Assembly: GCA_964470965.1 (NCBI GenBank)
Contig: CAYYIS010000001.1
Coordinates: 165,824-229,823 of the forward strand
Reading direction: 5' to 3'
From: CAYYIS01 sp964470965
GTDB lineage: Bacteria; JAAXHH01; JABIQT01
Length of the DNA: 64,000 nt
Positions within the stretch are counted from its first letter, which is position 1. Each line of letters begins with the position of its first letter. The notes below the pieces were generated by a model, which was given only the letters and a program-made list of their open reading frames with translations, was not told the origin of the DNA and searched no databases. Of this stretch, positions 25,128 to 34,180 are shown one piece after another. Made by a program: the position numbers and the translations under genes.

Positions 25128-26810
25128 ATGATGACGTTTTTTGTAGAAAATATCAACCAGCTCTGGCTGCCTATTCTGGCCATAGTTGCGATGCTGGGCG
25201 TTCTGAGCCTGGTTTTCTGCATCTATTGGGCCCGCAGCAAAGCCGGAGAACTGGAAGCACGCGCCGAGAAACGTACTATGCGTATGGTAAAGGAGCTGGA
25301 AGCTCAGGGGAAAACGGCGCTCCTGGACGAGAAACGCGAGTGGCATCGGACCCGTGCTTCGCTTGAGCAGGGACTCAGTGATAAGCAGGCGGTGACAGAA
25401 GAAAACGAACAAACGCTTATCATAAGGGAAAAGGAATTCGATCAGCGCAACGAAGCCGTTAACATCAAGGAAGAACGTCTTTCCATCCTTGAAGATGACC
25501 TGAATTCGCAAGATGCCCGGATAAAGGTCCAGCAACAACAGTTGACCGAGTCCACAGAAGAATACCGGCGGCGGCTTGAAAATATCGCTAAACTGACGGC
25601 AGATGAAGCGAGACAGCAGCTTCATGATGAGCTGATGAGGGAAGTCAAGCAGCAGGCTGTTCGTAAGCACAGAGAACTGATTGATCAGGCCAAGGAGAAT
25701 GCCTCCCGGGAAGCGAAGAAAGTCATTGCCCTTGCTATAAACCGTTGTGCAGCCGATCAGTCTACGCAGTCGAGTGTGGCGGTAGTGCCGTTGCCCAACG
25801 AACAGATCAAAGCCCGAATCATCGGTAAAGACGGCCGAAATATTCGGACGTTTGAATCCACGAGCGGAGTGAAAGTCATGGTGGACGATACACCCGAGGC
25901 GGTAGTCATCTCCTGCTTCGACCCAATCCAACGAGAGGTCGCTCGGGTGTCTATGGAGGAGCTGGTTTCCAGTGGGAAAATCACACAGAATCGCATCGAA
26001 GAAGTCATCGCACACGCGAGAAAACAGATCGAGGAGCGTGTTCTAAAAGAGGGTACCGCAGCGATAAAGGAACTCGGTCTGGCGCCGATGCACACGGACC
26101 TAATAAAACTGGTAGGCAGACTCCGGTTCCGGACGAGCTACGGTCAGAATGCGCTGCTTCATTCGAAAGAGGTCGCCTATCTGACCGGGATGATGGCAGT
26201 TGAAATCGGCATCGACCAGTCCCTGGCCAGGCGATGCGGTCTATTGCATGATATCGGCAAAGCGGTGGATCATGAGATGGAAGGCTCCCATCCGGAAATC
26301 GGGCTGGCCTATGCCAAGCGGTGCGATGAACCAATGGAAGTACAGAACGCCATCGAAGCGCATCATCACGACGAAGAGACTGAGGTCACCTCGCCAATCA
26401 CATTCCTGGTGGCCGCGGCCGACGCCATATCAGGCGCACGGCCTGGCGCACGGCGAAACGATCCCGAAGATTATATCAAGCGGGTGGTCGAACTGGAAGA
26501 ACTGGCCAGGTCGTTCCCTGGCGTGGCCGATTCTTACGCGATCAATGCGGGTCGAGAAGTCAGAGTCATGGTCAAACCGGACGAGGTGGATGACGCCACG
26601 GCCCATGTACTCGCCTACGATATCGCCCAGAAAATCCGCAATGAACTGACCTATCCTGGACAGATAAAAGTCGTGGTGATCCGGGGTAAAATCGCCCATG
26701 GCTGGACGAACCAGACGGAAGGCAAGCGTCAGGACCGCAAGAAGCACCACGGACGCAACCGTTCGTCCCGTCATCACAGGTCATCCGGTGGACATGCGGC
26801 GGCGGGATAG
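25128..26810 (+). CDS. rny: Ribonuclease Y
   Basis: Membrane-anchored endoribonuclease that starts mRNA decay. The 560 residues show the standard order: an N-terminal transmembrane helix (LWLPILAIVAMLGVLSLVF), a long coiled coil to about residue 210, a KH domain (ARIIGKDGRNIRTFE) and an HD phosphohydrolase domain with LLHDIGKAVDHE and HHHDEE. GGAG lies seven bases before the ATG. The C-terminus is unusual: family members normally end shortly after IKVTVIRETRA, but here VVVIRGKIAHGW is followed by a His/Arg/Lys-rich tail of about 40 residues. queG follows after 19 bp. Confidence 0.95.
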   Translation: MMTFFVENINQLWLPILAIVAMLGVLSLVFCIYWARSKAGELEARAEKRTMRMVKELEAQGKTALLDEKREWHRTRASLEQGLSDKQAVTEENEQTLIIREKEFDQRNEAVNIKEERLSILEDDLNSQDARIKVQQQQLTESTEEYRRRLENIAKLTADEARQQLHDELMREVKQQAVRKHRELIDQAKENASREAKKVIALAINRCAADQSTQSSVAVVPLPNEQIKARIIGKDGRNIRTFESTSGVKVMVDDTPEAVVISCFDPIQREVARVSMEELVSSGKITQNRIEEVIAHARKQIEERVLKEGTAAIKELGLAPMHTDLIKLVGRLRFRTSYGQNALLHSKEVAYLTGMMAVEIGIDQSLARRCGLLHDIGKAVDHEMEGSHPEIGLAYAKRCDEPMEVQNAIEAHHHDEETEVTSPITFLVAAADAISGARPGARRNDPEDYIKRVVELEELARSFPGVADSYAINAGREVRVMVKPDEVDDATAHVLAYDIAQKIRNELTYPGQIKVVVIRGKIAHGWTNQTEGKRQDRKKHHGRNRSSRHHRSSGGHAAAG

Positions 26811-26829
26811 AACCGACGACGAGTGACGC

Positions 26830-27993
26830 GTGACGAGCGACGAAAAAGAAGACTTAAACAGACTGACGGACCGGTTAAAGGACCGGGCGTTTGCGTTAGG
26901 ATTTGATCTGGTAGGTGTAACGCCAGTGGCATCGGCGCCCCACGGTCAGAATTACGAAGATTGGGTGGCACGGGGTTTTGCTGGCGGGATGGCATATTTG
27001 GCCCGGAATGTCGACAAACGAAGGCATCCGGGCCGTATTCTATCGGGCGCAAAATCGCTGATTGCGGTCGCAATGAACTACCGCCAACCGGAAACGCCCG
27101 CCTTTACCGATGAACGCCCCTCCGGCGTTGTCGCACAGTATGCCCGCGGTACCGATTACCACGACATCATGCTCGACAAACTGAAATCCTTGCTGACGTT
27201 CGTGCAGGAACAGGCAGTGGGCCCGGTCCGAGGCAAGGCGTATGTGGATACCGGTCCTATCCTGGAGCGTGAATTTGCCACTCTCGCCGGACTCGGCTGG
27301 TACGGCAAGCATACGAACCTGATCCACAAACGCATGGGCTCCTGGCTGTTGCTGGGTGAGATTCTTGTTGATGTCGAGTTGGCGTATGACCAACCAGCCA
27401 CCGCCCACTGCGGTACCTGCACCCGGTGTATCGAGGCGTGCCCTACCGAGGCGATCGTGGAGCCCTACGTAGTGGATGCGCGTGCCTGTATCTCCTACCT
27501 GACTATCGAGCTCAAAGGCAGCATTCCCGACCGGTGGCGACCGGAAATCGGCAATCGGATCTTTGGGTGCGATGACTGCCAGGATGTCTGCCCCTGGAAC
27601 CGCCGTGCTCCGGAAACAAGAGAACCTGCGTTCCTACCTCGGCCGAATACGCTTTCTCTCGTCGACCTGATGCGTATGACCCCGGAAGATTTCCGTACAC
27701 AGTTCAAGAATAGCCCTATCAAGCGATCTAAACGCCGTGGATTCCTGAGAAATGTGGCGGTGGCGCTTGGAAATTCCGGCGATCCCCGTGCCGTTCCGGC
27801 GCTGGTCGACGCACTCGGTGATGAAGAACCTCTTGTACGCGAACACGCCGCTTGGGCACTCGGACGGCTGGGCGGCATCGAGGCAGAGCACGCGCTGGTG
27901 CATGCCACCAAGTCGGAGCTAGATCCATGTGTCCGGGAGGCAATCGACCGGGCGCTGGATACTAAGACAGAATATGAAGAATGTCGGAATTAA
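26830..27993 (+). CDS. queG: Epoxyqueuosine reductase QueG
   Basis: Cobalamin- and iron-sulfur-dependent enzyme that reduces epoxyqueuosine to queuosine in the wobble position of tRNAs with GUN anticodons. The 387 residues include the catalytic aspartate region YVDTGPILEREFA, two ferredoxin-like [4Fe-4S] motifs (CGTCTRCIEACP and CDDCQDVCPW) and a C-terminal HEAT repeat (EEPLVREHAAWALGRLGG) as in the QueG structure. The start is GTG. The tRNA-Tyr with GTA anticodon at 63541 is one expected substrate. The sequence around the start carries the TGACGCGTGA core also found in the palindrome at 12568. Confidence 0.95.
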   Translation: MTSDEKEDLNRLTDRLKDRAFALGFDLVGVTPVASAPHGQNYEDWVARGFAGGMAYLARNVDKRRHPGRILSGAKSLIAVAMNYRQPETPAFTDERPSGVVAQYARGTDYHDIMLDKLKSLLTFVQEQAVGPVRGKAYVDTGPILEREFATLAGLGWYGKHTNLIHKRMGSWLLLGEILVDVELAYDQPATAHCGTCTRCIEACPTEAIVEPYVVDARACISYLTIELKGSIPDRWRPEIGNRIFGCDDCQDVCPWNRRAPETREPAFLPRPNTLSLVDLMRMTPEDFRTQFKNSPIKRSKRRGFLRNVAVALGNSGDPRAVPALVDALGDEEPLVREHAAWALGRLGGIEAEHALVHATKSELDPCVREAIDRALDTKTEYEECRN

Positions 27994-28610
27994 TGACGTT
28001 ACGCATATTCCTCTTGTTGTGGGGTTGCCTCACGGTGGCAGTACGAACCTTTTTTGTTCGGCACGGGGTACGTAGAAAAGCACAGGAAGGCGGCACCGCG
28101 ATTAATCCCCATCCTCTCGTTGTCGGCTCAATGGCCCTGTGGGTTATCCTGATTGTGGCTTTCACGGTCATGCCAGAGGTTCTTCTAAATGAACGGTTTA
28201 TGATATTTCATCCAGTGCCGATAGTCCTAAAACTCGTCGGAATCGCCGGGCTTGCGGTTTCCCTGTGGCCCTTCCTGAAGGCGCATAGCGCCCTCGGGGA
28301 ATTCTACACGTTTAAACTATTTGTCAAAGAATCACACAAGGTGGTCGATGTGGGGCCGTATGCTTACATCCGGCATCCCCTGTACACGATCTATTTGTCC
28401 TGGATCGCGTCTACGATGTTTTTTCTACCTCACTACTCGGTGCCGGTCCTGTTGGTGATGGCACTGGCTGGATTTTCACTCATGGCCGCACGTGAAGAAC
28501 GAATGCTCTGCGAGGAGTTGGGAGATCCCTACGCAGCATATGTCAGGCGTACCGGAAAATTTCTGCCGAGATGGGGAAACCGTGAAAAGAACTCGGCAAA
28601 CAACTTGTAA
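27981..28610 (+). CDS. Isoprenylcysteine carboxyl methyltransferase-like membrane protein
   Basis: 209-residue integral membrane protein with about five hydrophobic segments and the C-terminal signature of the ICMT/phospholipid methyltransferase family: VGPYAYIRHPLYTIYLSW, then AAREERMLCEELGDPYAAY, and FLPRW at the end. Family members methylate lipids or small membrane substrates using S-adenosylmethionine; the bacterial substrate here is unknown. It overlaps queG by 13 bp from this start, or by one base if translation begins at the ATG at 27993. Confidence 0.82.
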   Translation: MSELMTLRIFLLLWGCLTVAVRTFFVRHGVRRKAQEGGTAINPHPLVVGSMALWVILIVAFTVMPEVLLNERFMIFHPVPIVLKLVGIAGLAVSLWPFLKAHSALGEFYTFKLFVKESHKVVDVGPYAYIRHPLYTIYLSWIASTMFFLPHYSVPVLLVMALAGFSLMAAREERMLCEELGDPYAAYVRRTGKFLPRWGNREKNSANNL

Positions 28611-28687
28611 ATAAATTACGGTTTTCATATATTGCCCGAAACAGATTGAAAACCCATCATTAGATATATATACGGGGCAGAATTATC

Positions 28688-30652
28688 ATGAGAGCAACAC
28701 GGTGGATCATATGTTTGGGGCTGGCGGTTCTGGCCTGCGCCGGGCCGCAAGTCGTGCAGCAGCAGCGAACCGTAGCTGTTCCAGTGCCTGAACCGTCTCC
28801 GCCTGAACCGGAACTCATATCCCGCCCGCTTCTCAGCATGGACAAGATTTCATTTTCGGATTCTCTCCTTTTTGTCAGAGATCCGTTACAGACACTCGAG
28901 GACGCCCGCAATCATTATGACGTCGCCCTGACAGCTGCTAAAAAACAGGATCTGGCAGTCGCTCAAACGGCTATCGACGAGGCGCTCAGGCGGTTGGTGA
29001 CACTGTCCGTTCTTCAACAGTTCTGGGTAGTTGGCGGATGTCAGGATCTGCTTCGGGATCTGTCCCGCCTAGTCATCAACATGCATGAAGGGCGTCCGCC
29101 ACCGGAATCTAAACTCCGTGGTAATGTTGCCCGGGATTATAACCCACGGGTCAGCAAACAGGTGAATTGGTGGCTTCGGTACAGCCAGGAGGCGCTTAAA
29201 CTATCCTATGCCCGGTCGGGTCTGTACGGGAATCTGATTCGCAACGAACTGGCGGCACGTGGCATGCCGCAGGAACTGCAATGGCTCCCTGCGGTCGAAA
29301 GCAATTTTAAACCGCGTGCCTATTCCTGGGCGGATGCGGCTGGTATGTGGCAGTTTATCATGGATACAGGAAAACGATACGGCCTCAGCCGAAGCGGTTT
29401 TGTGGATGACCGAATGGACCCGTATAAGGCCACCGGTGCTGCGCTCGATTATCTGAGTGACCTATACGATATGTTCGGAGATTGGCATCTGGCGCTGGCT
29501 GCTTATAATTGCGGAGAATCCCGGGTTCTGCGGGCTGTTAACCGGCAGGGAACGTCCGATTTTTGGCGGCTCAGTCTGCCGAGGGAGACCTTGCGGTACG
29601 TTCCTCGCTTTCTGGCTGCAGTTTACCTTTTTGAAAATCCGGAGCAGTATAACGTGACATTTCCGGACCTTAAACCCACTTTCGTGTTCGAAGAAACCAT
29701 GATTCAAAAGTCCGTGGCTCTTGTTGATGTGGCTGAGTCATTAGACATCGCGCCTGAACAGCTCAAAGAACTAAATCCCGGCATCCGGTACGGTGTCACG
29801 CCGCCGGAAGGTTACTCGATCAGGGTGCCGCTCGGTCTCGGTGGAACGTTGCTGGCTGCTGCAGATAAAATTCCGGAAGCGAAATTCACACCGCCGCCCG
29901 AGACACTGAAATACCGGGTGCGCCGGGGCGATACACTCGGACATATCGCCCTGCGGTACCGGACATCAGTCCGTAGGCTCAAATCCATGAACCAGCTCCG
30001 GAGCGACCGGATTCGTATCGGTCGGGTACTTAATGTACCAGGTAAACGTTACAACAATACGGTTTACGCATCAACCCAGAGGTCCTCGTCTACGGTAGCG
30101 ACCAAAGATTCACAGACGTCACCCTCGTCACGGAACAGCGGCTCTTATACGATACGCATGGGGGATACACTTTCCGGGCTGGCCCGTAGTTACGGTACGA
30201 CCGTATCAACACTCAGACAGTTGAACGGAATGCGGAACGATCATTTGCGTGTCGGACAGGTGGTAAAGATACCCGGTAACGAACCAGATGCACCCGCCGT
30301 AGCCTCGAATACACAGGCTCCCGCGCCCCGATCAACACGCTCCCACAAGGTTCGCCGCGGAGACACGCTCTCGGATATCGCACAGCGCTACAGCATTTCC
30401 CTTTCCGCAATTTATCGCGCCAACCCATCTGTCAGCCCAAGGCTTCTCAGAATCGGACATGTGCTGGCGATTCCTGGTGCCCAGGAAAGGATGGCTGTCG
30501 TGGGTACCACCCACATCGTCAAGCGCGGGGAATCCCTGTGGTCCATCGCACGGCGCTACGAACAGAGCGTTGCGCGAATTCTGCAACTCAACGATCTGAA
30601 GCAGGATGACTTCATCAAACCCGGCCAGATCCTCCGCATAGTTTCACAATAA
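28688..30652 (+). CDS. mltD: MltD-type membrane-bound lytic transglycosylase with four LysM domains
   Basis: Lipoprotein that cleaves peptidoglycan glycan strands to anhydro-muropeptides. The signal sequence MRATRWIICLGLAVLACAG has a lipobox ending in Cys17 (VLAC). The SLT domain lies around residues 180-330: the catalytic glutamate in LPAVESNFKP and AAGMWQFIMDTGKRYGL match family 1 lytic transglycosylases. Four LysM peptidoglycan-binding repeats follow, each starting in the style of RRGDTL or RMGDTL (residues ~412, 488, 560 and 608). rlmD begins two bases after its stop codon, so the two are probably co-transcribed. Confidence 0.94.
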   Translation: MRATRWIICLGLAVLACAGPQVVQQQRTVAVPVPEPSPPEPELISRPLLSMDKISFSDSLLFVRDPLQTLEDARNHYDVALTAAKKQDLAVAQTAIDEALRRLVTLSVLQQFWVVGGCQDLLRDLSRLVINMHEGRPPPESKLRGNVARDYNPRVSKQVNWWLRYSQEALKLSYARSGLYGNLIRNELAARGMPQELQWLPAVESNFKPRAYSWADAAGMWQFIMDTGKRYGLSRSGFVDDRMDPYKATGAALDYLSDLYDMFGDWHLALAAYNCGESRVLRAVNRQGTSDFWRLSLPRETLRYVPRFLAAVYLFENPEQYNVTFPDLKPTFVFEETMIQKSVALVDVAESLDIAPEQLKELNPGIRYGVTPPEGYSIRVPLGLGGTLLAAADKIPEAKFTPPPETLKYRVRRGDTLGHIALRYRTSVRRLKSMNQLRSDRIRIGRVLNVPGKRYNNTVYASTQRSSSTVATKDSQTSPSSRNSGSYTIRMGDTLSGLARSYGTTVSTLRQLNGMRNDHLRVGQVVKIPGNEPDAPAVASNTQAPAPRSTRSHKVRRGDTLSDIAQRYSISLSAIYRANPSVSPRLLRIGHVLAIPGAQERMAVVGTTHIVKRGESLWSIARRYEQSVARILQLNDLKQDDFIKPGQILRIVSQ

Positions 30653-30653
30653 C

Positions 30654-31907
30654 ATGCCCCCACTCCAGAAAGAACAGTGCATCACGGTCGATGTGGAAAG
30701 TTTGGTCTACGGTGGTGAAGCGTTGGCACATTATGAAGGGTACGATGTGCTGGTGCCGCGCGGCGTTCCCGGCGACCGGGTTTCAGTGCGTATCATAGGA
30801 ATCCTTGATAGCGTGCTTCGTGCGGAAATCGAAGAGATCGTCTCTCCCTCTCCATCACGGGTGCAACCGGAATGTCCCGGTTACCACGATGGATGTGGTG
30901 GGTGCCAATGGCTCCAGGTGGATTACCGGGAACAGTTGCGCTGGAAGAAACGAGTCGTCCAGGAGGTCATGGGAGAATACGACGAACTCAAAAACACTCC
31001 TGTGGGGGATGTGGCGGGCATGGATCATCCGTTCTTCTACAGGAACAAAATGGTGGTTCGCATGCGTGGGCCGCGGGACAACCTTCGGGTCGGTTTTCAC
31101 ACCTCCAGGACCAAATGGGTCATCAATGTGTTTAACAAGACGGATGGCCAGTGCCACATACAGAATGAGCTGAACAACCGCATCGGCCGCGGCTTGGCGG
31201 AATCGCTAACGCGTGAACGGCTTCCTCTGAAATCCGCCACCGTCCGCACATCCGAATCGGACGAGGTTACTCTCGACCTCGACCGTAAGTTGACAACCGC
31301 CATCTCCGCGGATCTCCAGGATATCGGCACACAGGCTCCTTTCGTACATTACGTGGTCGGCGGCCACCGTTTTCGCGTAACTTCGCCCTCATTTTTCCAG
31401 GCCAACACGGCTCAGACCGGCACTTTGGTTCAGACAGTCATGGACATGCTGCCGGACCTACGCATACGAACCGCCGTAGATCTTTACTGTGGTGTGGGCC
31501 TGTTCACTCTGTTTCTTGCGGACCGGGCCGAGCAGGTGTACGGCATCGAAGAGTCTCATACCGCCATCGCGGACGCCGAACACAACGCGGCGGCTAACAG
31601 AATCTCAAACATTCGATTTATCCGTGGGAAAGCTGAGGATGAACTGCCGACCGTCACCGAAACGGAAGAGGGGATCGATCTGGTCATAGTGGATCCGCCT
31701 CGATCAGGCTGTGATCCCGATGTGCTGCGAACTATCAGTAGCTGCGAACCGGAACGAATGATCTACATATCCTGTAACGTGAAGACTCTTGCCAGGGATC
31801 TGGCACTGCTCCGGGAACTGGGTTACCAGACTACCGGGATTCGGCCAGTCGATATGTTCCCGCATACCTACCATATCGAATGCGTCGCAATGTGTGAGAA
31901 GCTATAA
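30654..31907 (+). CDS. rlmD: 23S rRNA (uracil-5-)-methyltransferase, RlmD/TrmA family
   Basis: SAM-dependent enzyme of the RumA family that makes 5-methyluridine in rRNA or tRNA. The 417 residues begin with a TRAM RNA-binding domain (to about residue 65). Three cysteines in CPGYHDGCGGCQW and a fourth in GQCHIQ would bind a [4Fe-4S] cluster. The SAM site is VDLYCGVGLFTLFLADR. The catalytic cysteine lies in ISCNVKTLARDL near the C-terminus, after DPPRSGCD. The exact target uridine (23S U1939, U747, or tRNA U54) cannot be told from sequence. Confidence 0.92.
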   Translation: MPPLQKEQCITVDVESLVYGGEALAHYEGYDVLVPRGVPGDRVSVRIIGILDSVLRAEIEEIVSPSPSRVQPECPGYHDGCGGCQWLQVDYREQLRWKKRVVQEVMGEYDELKNTPVGDVAGMDHPFFYRNKMVVRMRGPRDNLRVGFHTSRTKWVINVFNKTDGQCHIQNELNNRIGRGLAESLTRERLPLKSATVRTSESDEVTLDLDRKLTTAISADLQDIGTQAPFVHYVVGGHRFRVTSPSFFQANTAQTGTLVQTVMDMLPDLRIRTAVDLYCGVGLFTLFLADRAEQVYGIEESHTAIADAEHNAAANRISNIRFIRGKAEDELPTVTETEEGIDLVIVDPPRSGCDPDVLRTISSCEPERMIYISCNVKTLARDLALLRELGYQTTGIRPVDMFPHTYHIECVAMCEKL

Positions 31908-32264
31908 ACGGGAATAAATCGATTGGCATCTCACGTTGCCATCCCACGGGCTGCCAGGTATTCCCCAATTAACAACGATTGTGCCGAGAAGACGGCTAAT
32001 TCGGATTTCAAGTGCAAATAGGATCTTTCCACGCTGGGAACCTTGTCATCATTGCCAACTACGGAGCCAGATCGATGCAAGTTCATAAGCCTGTCTATAC
32101 CGGAACAGTGGATCGGCCTTCGGTTTACATCCAAAGGCGCAGAGGGTGTCCCGCACAATCATCGGAACACTCTCCAGTGGAGGATCTACGCAGATCGAGG
32201 ACACAGGCCGTGCCTCCGACTGGGTTGAATTCCGTGAGTTTCGTAGATTAGTGGCGACCTTCGA

Positions 32265-32278
32265 GGGGGGGGGGGGGG
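32265..32278. repeat. Run of 14 consecutive G bases
   Basis: Fourteen uninterrupted G residues lie in an otherwise ordinary intergenic region. This is exceptional for the window and could be a slippage-prone site or a sequencing/assembly artefact. Confidence 0.8.
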
Positions 32279-32445
32279 CGGCCGGCCGAACAGACGGGGT
32301 TTGGGAAAGGTAAGGTGGTCAGGGGCGGGCACGGGAAAGGCATCACCACTATGTGCGACCTTAGGGAATACTGATGCCTGAAAACACCCCCTAGAACCGT
32401 AGAGCGGATCATCCGGCAAATGTCTCTCGAAATGCGGAATAAATG

Positions 32446-32475
32446 TTGACAGTTGCCGCCCAATCAGAAAATACT
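32446..32475 (+). promoter_or_regulatory. Candidate promoter for the Rieske ferredoxin gene
   Basis: TTGACA (32446-32451) is followed after 18 bases by AATACT (32470-32475), about 100 bases before the start codon at 32573. The -35 is perfect and the -10 is weak. Confidence 0.35.
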
Positions 32476-32572
32476 TGATAAATCAATCGCAAATACTAAA
32501 TTGCAGAATCTCAGTTTAAAAACAGAACGCACGCAGGTCACCGATATCACCTGAATAAGGAGGTTTTAGTAC

Positions 32573-32884
32573 ATGGGTAATTTTGTCAAGGCGGCGGATG
32601 CGGACGAAGTAAAACCGGGCGAGATGAAGCTGGTTGAAAGGGAAGGGCGGGAGATCGTTCTGTGTAACGTGGACGGCAGCTACTATGCCGTCGACAACAT
32701 CTGTCCCCATCTGGGCGCCCCGCTCTGCGAAGGAGATCTGGACGGTACGGACCTTTGGTGTCCCTTTCACGGCGCCTCGTTCGACGTCACCTCTGGTGAA
32801 GTACTCTCTCCGCCGGCCTATGAAAACCTGCATTGCTTCCAGGTTCGAACCACGGATGAGGGGATCGAGATAGAGGTCGAGTAG
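32573..32884 (+). CDS. Rieske [2Fe-2S] ferredoxin
   Basis: Soluble 103-residue Rieske protein of the dioxygenase-ferredoxin type. The two cluster-binding motifs are intact: CPHLGAPLCEG (Cys and His) and CPFHGASFDVTSGE (Cys and His). An AAGGAGG Shine-Dalgarno sequence lies upstream of the ATG. Such proteins pass electrons from a reductase to a Rieske oxygenase, or form the small subunit of a NirD-like reductase. Neither an oxygenase nor a reductase gene is adjacent, so its partner is unknown. There is no signal peptide. Confidence 0.92.
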   Translation: MGNFVKAADADEVKPGEMKLVEREGREIVLCNVDGSYYAVDNICPHLGAPLCEGDLDGTDLWCPFHGASFDVTSGEVLSPPAYENLHCFQVRTTDEGIEIEVE

Positions 32885-33082
32885 GTACCATTTTGAACGG
32901 AAAGGGCATCGCCGGCTGTTATGCCCGGGGTTTTGAGCGGGCATCCATCGATACAGCCAATTCCGGCAAGTTCGCGGCGTATAAGATGGTACAAGATAAT
33001 CGCCAGCACCGCCAAAGATGGGTTCCCGCTTAATGGCTTCGGGATCGACCGCCTATGATTTTCACATTGGATCATCCGGTCT

Positions 33083-34141
33083 CTACTCCGCCGGCACATC
33101 CTTTCTGTGCAACCTGATATCCACCATCTCCCGCGTCACCCTTGCCACCGGTGCTTCACCCCGTAACAGGCGTGCGAAATCATCCACAATTATATCGATC
33201 GCTTCCACGTTTGAATCATGCGTCCTTCCAGCGATGTGAGGAAGGTGGATCACGTTGTCCCTGTCTCTCAGCGGGTCATCCGCAGGAATAGGTTCGATAT
33301 CGTACACATCAAAAGCTCCCATGATCTCATCGGCGTAAACCCGTTCTCTTAATGCTTCCATATCGATGCCGTGGGCTCTTGTAACGACTACCACGATGGC
33401 GCCTTTTTTCAACCTGTCCACCCGGTCCCGGGATACGATGTGCCTGGCGGACGGGGTAGGGGGTACCGTGACAAACAGTATGTCCACCTCTTCCGCGATT
33501 CGATTCAGTTCACGCAACTCTGCACCGAATTCATGGGCTACGTCTGACGGTAGAAACGGATCGTATCCGAGTACCTCCGCTCCCATAGTGCTGCACCAGG
33601 ATGCTACCCGGCGACCGATCTGTCCTAGCCCCACGATGCCAACACGTTTCGACCCCAATGTACCGTTGACGAATCGCTTATCATCACAAAACTGGTCTGC
33701 CTCGTACTGCCAGACGGTCTCCGGTGTTTCGGTGGCCATGCGGCGGTGCCACCAGGGAATACGCCGCAGGGATGCCAGCGCCAGTGCCAGGGCGATTTCT
33801 GCTACCGACTGGGCCCAGCCGCGTGTACCGTCGATAAACGGGATGTCGCGTGCGAACATGGCTTCCAGCGGCATTCCAAGCCCGGCGTTATCCGACACCG
33901 CACCTACCATGCGCAGACAGGGTGCAGCAGCAATGCTGGCACTGGTAAGCTCCGGACCGCCGTGAAAGTAGATCATTCCGTTCACGTTCGACAGGTCCCG
34001 CTGCTCATGTAGCGGTGTCCGCACATCGTTGTTGATCACCGACACTTCGCCCAGGTCGGACAGACGGGTTAACGCCTGGTCGGTGGAATAGGGCCACCGT
34101 TGATCAAGATCCGGGGAACGGACGAAAAGAAAATCAGGCAT
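33083..34141 (-). CDS. D-2-hydroxyacid dehydrogenase family protein
   Basis: NAD(P)H-dependent oxidoreductase of 352 residues. The cofactor domain has VGIVGLGQIGRRVASWCSTM near residues 166-185. The catalytic triad of the family is visible as Arg in VVVVTRAHGID, Glu in VYDIEPIPADDPLRD and His in VIHLPHIAGRTHD. Substrates in the family include 2-ketoacids, phosphoglycerate and phosphite; none can be assigned. It lies 39 bp downstream of thiL on the same strand and could be co-transcribed with it. Confidence 0.88.
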   Translation of the reverse strand: MPDFLFVRSPDLDQRWPYSTDQALTRLSDLGEVSVINNDVRTPLHEQRDLSNVNGMIYFHGGPELTSASIAAAPCLRMVGAVSDNAGLGMPLEAMFARDIPFIDGTRGWAQSVAEIALALALASLRRIPWWHRRMATETPETVWQYEADQFCDDKRFVNGTLGSKRVGIVGLGQIGRRVASWCSTMGAEVLGYDPFLPSDVAHEFGAELRELNRIAEEVDILFVTVPPTPSARHIVSRDRVDRLKKGAIVVVVTRAHGIDMEALRERVYADEIMGAFDVYDIEPIPADDPLRDRDNVIHLPHIAGRTHDSNVEAIDIIVDDFARLLRGEAPVARVTREMVDIRLHRKDVPAE

Positions 34142-34180
34142 TGTTAGACTCCTGTAATCGGTAATGCCTTCGGGTTACTT

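Larger units (their letters stand above)
31908..32572. other. Non-coding stretch upstream of the Rieske ferredoxin gene
   Basis: About 665 bp with no supported gene. Short frames on both strands lack motifs. It contains a 14-G run (32265-32278) and, near its end, a possible promoter (32446-32475). Confidence 0.4.

Noticed and set aside
25104..26015. 303-codon minus-strand frame opposite rny
   Set aside because: Antisense shadow of the RNase Y coiled-coil and KH region.
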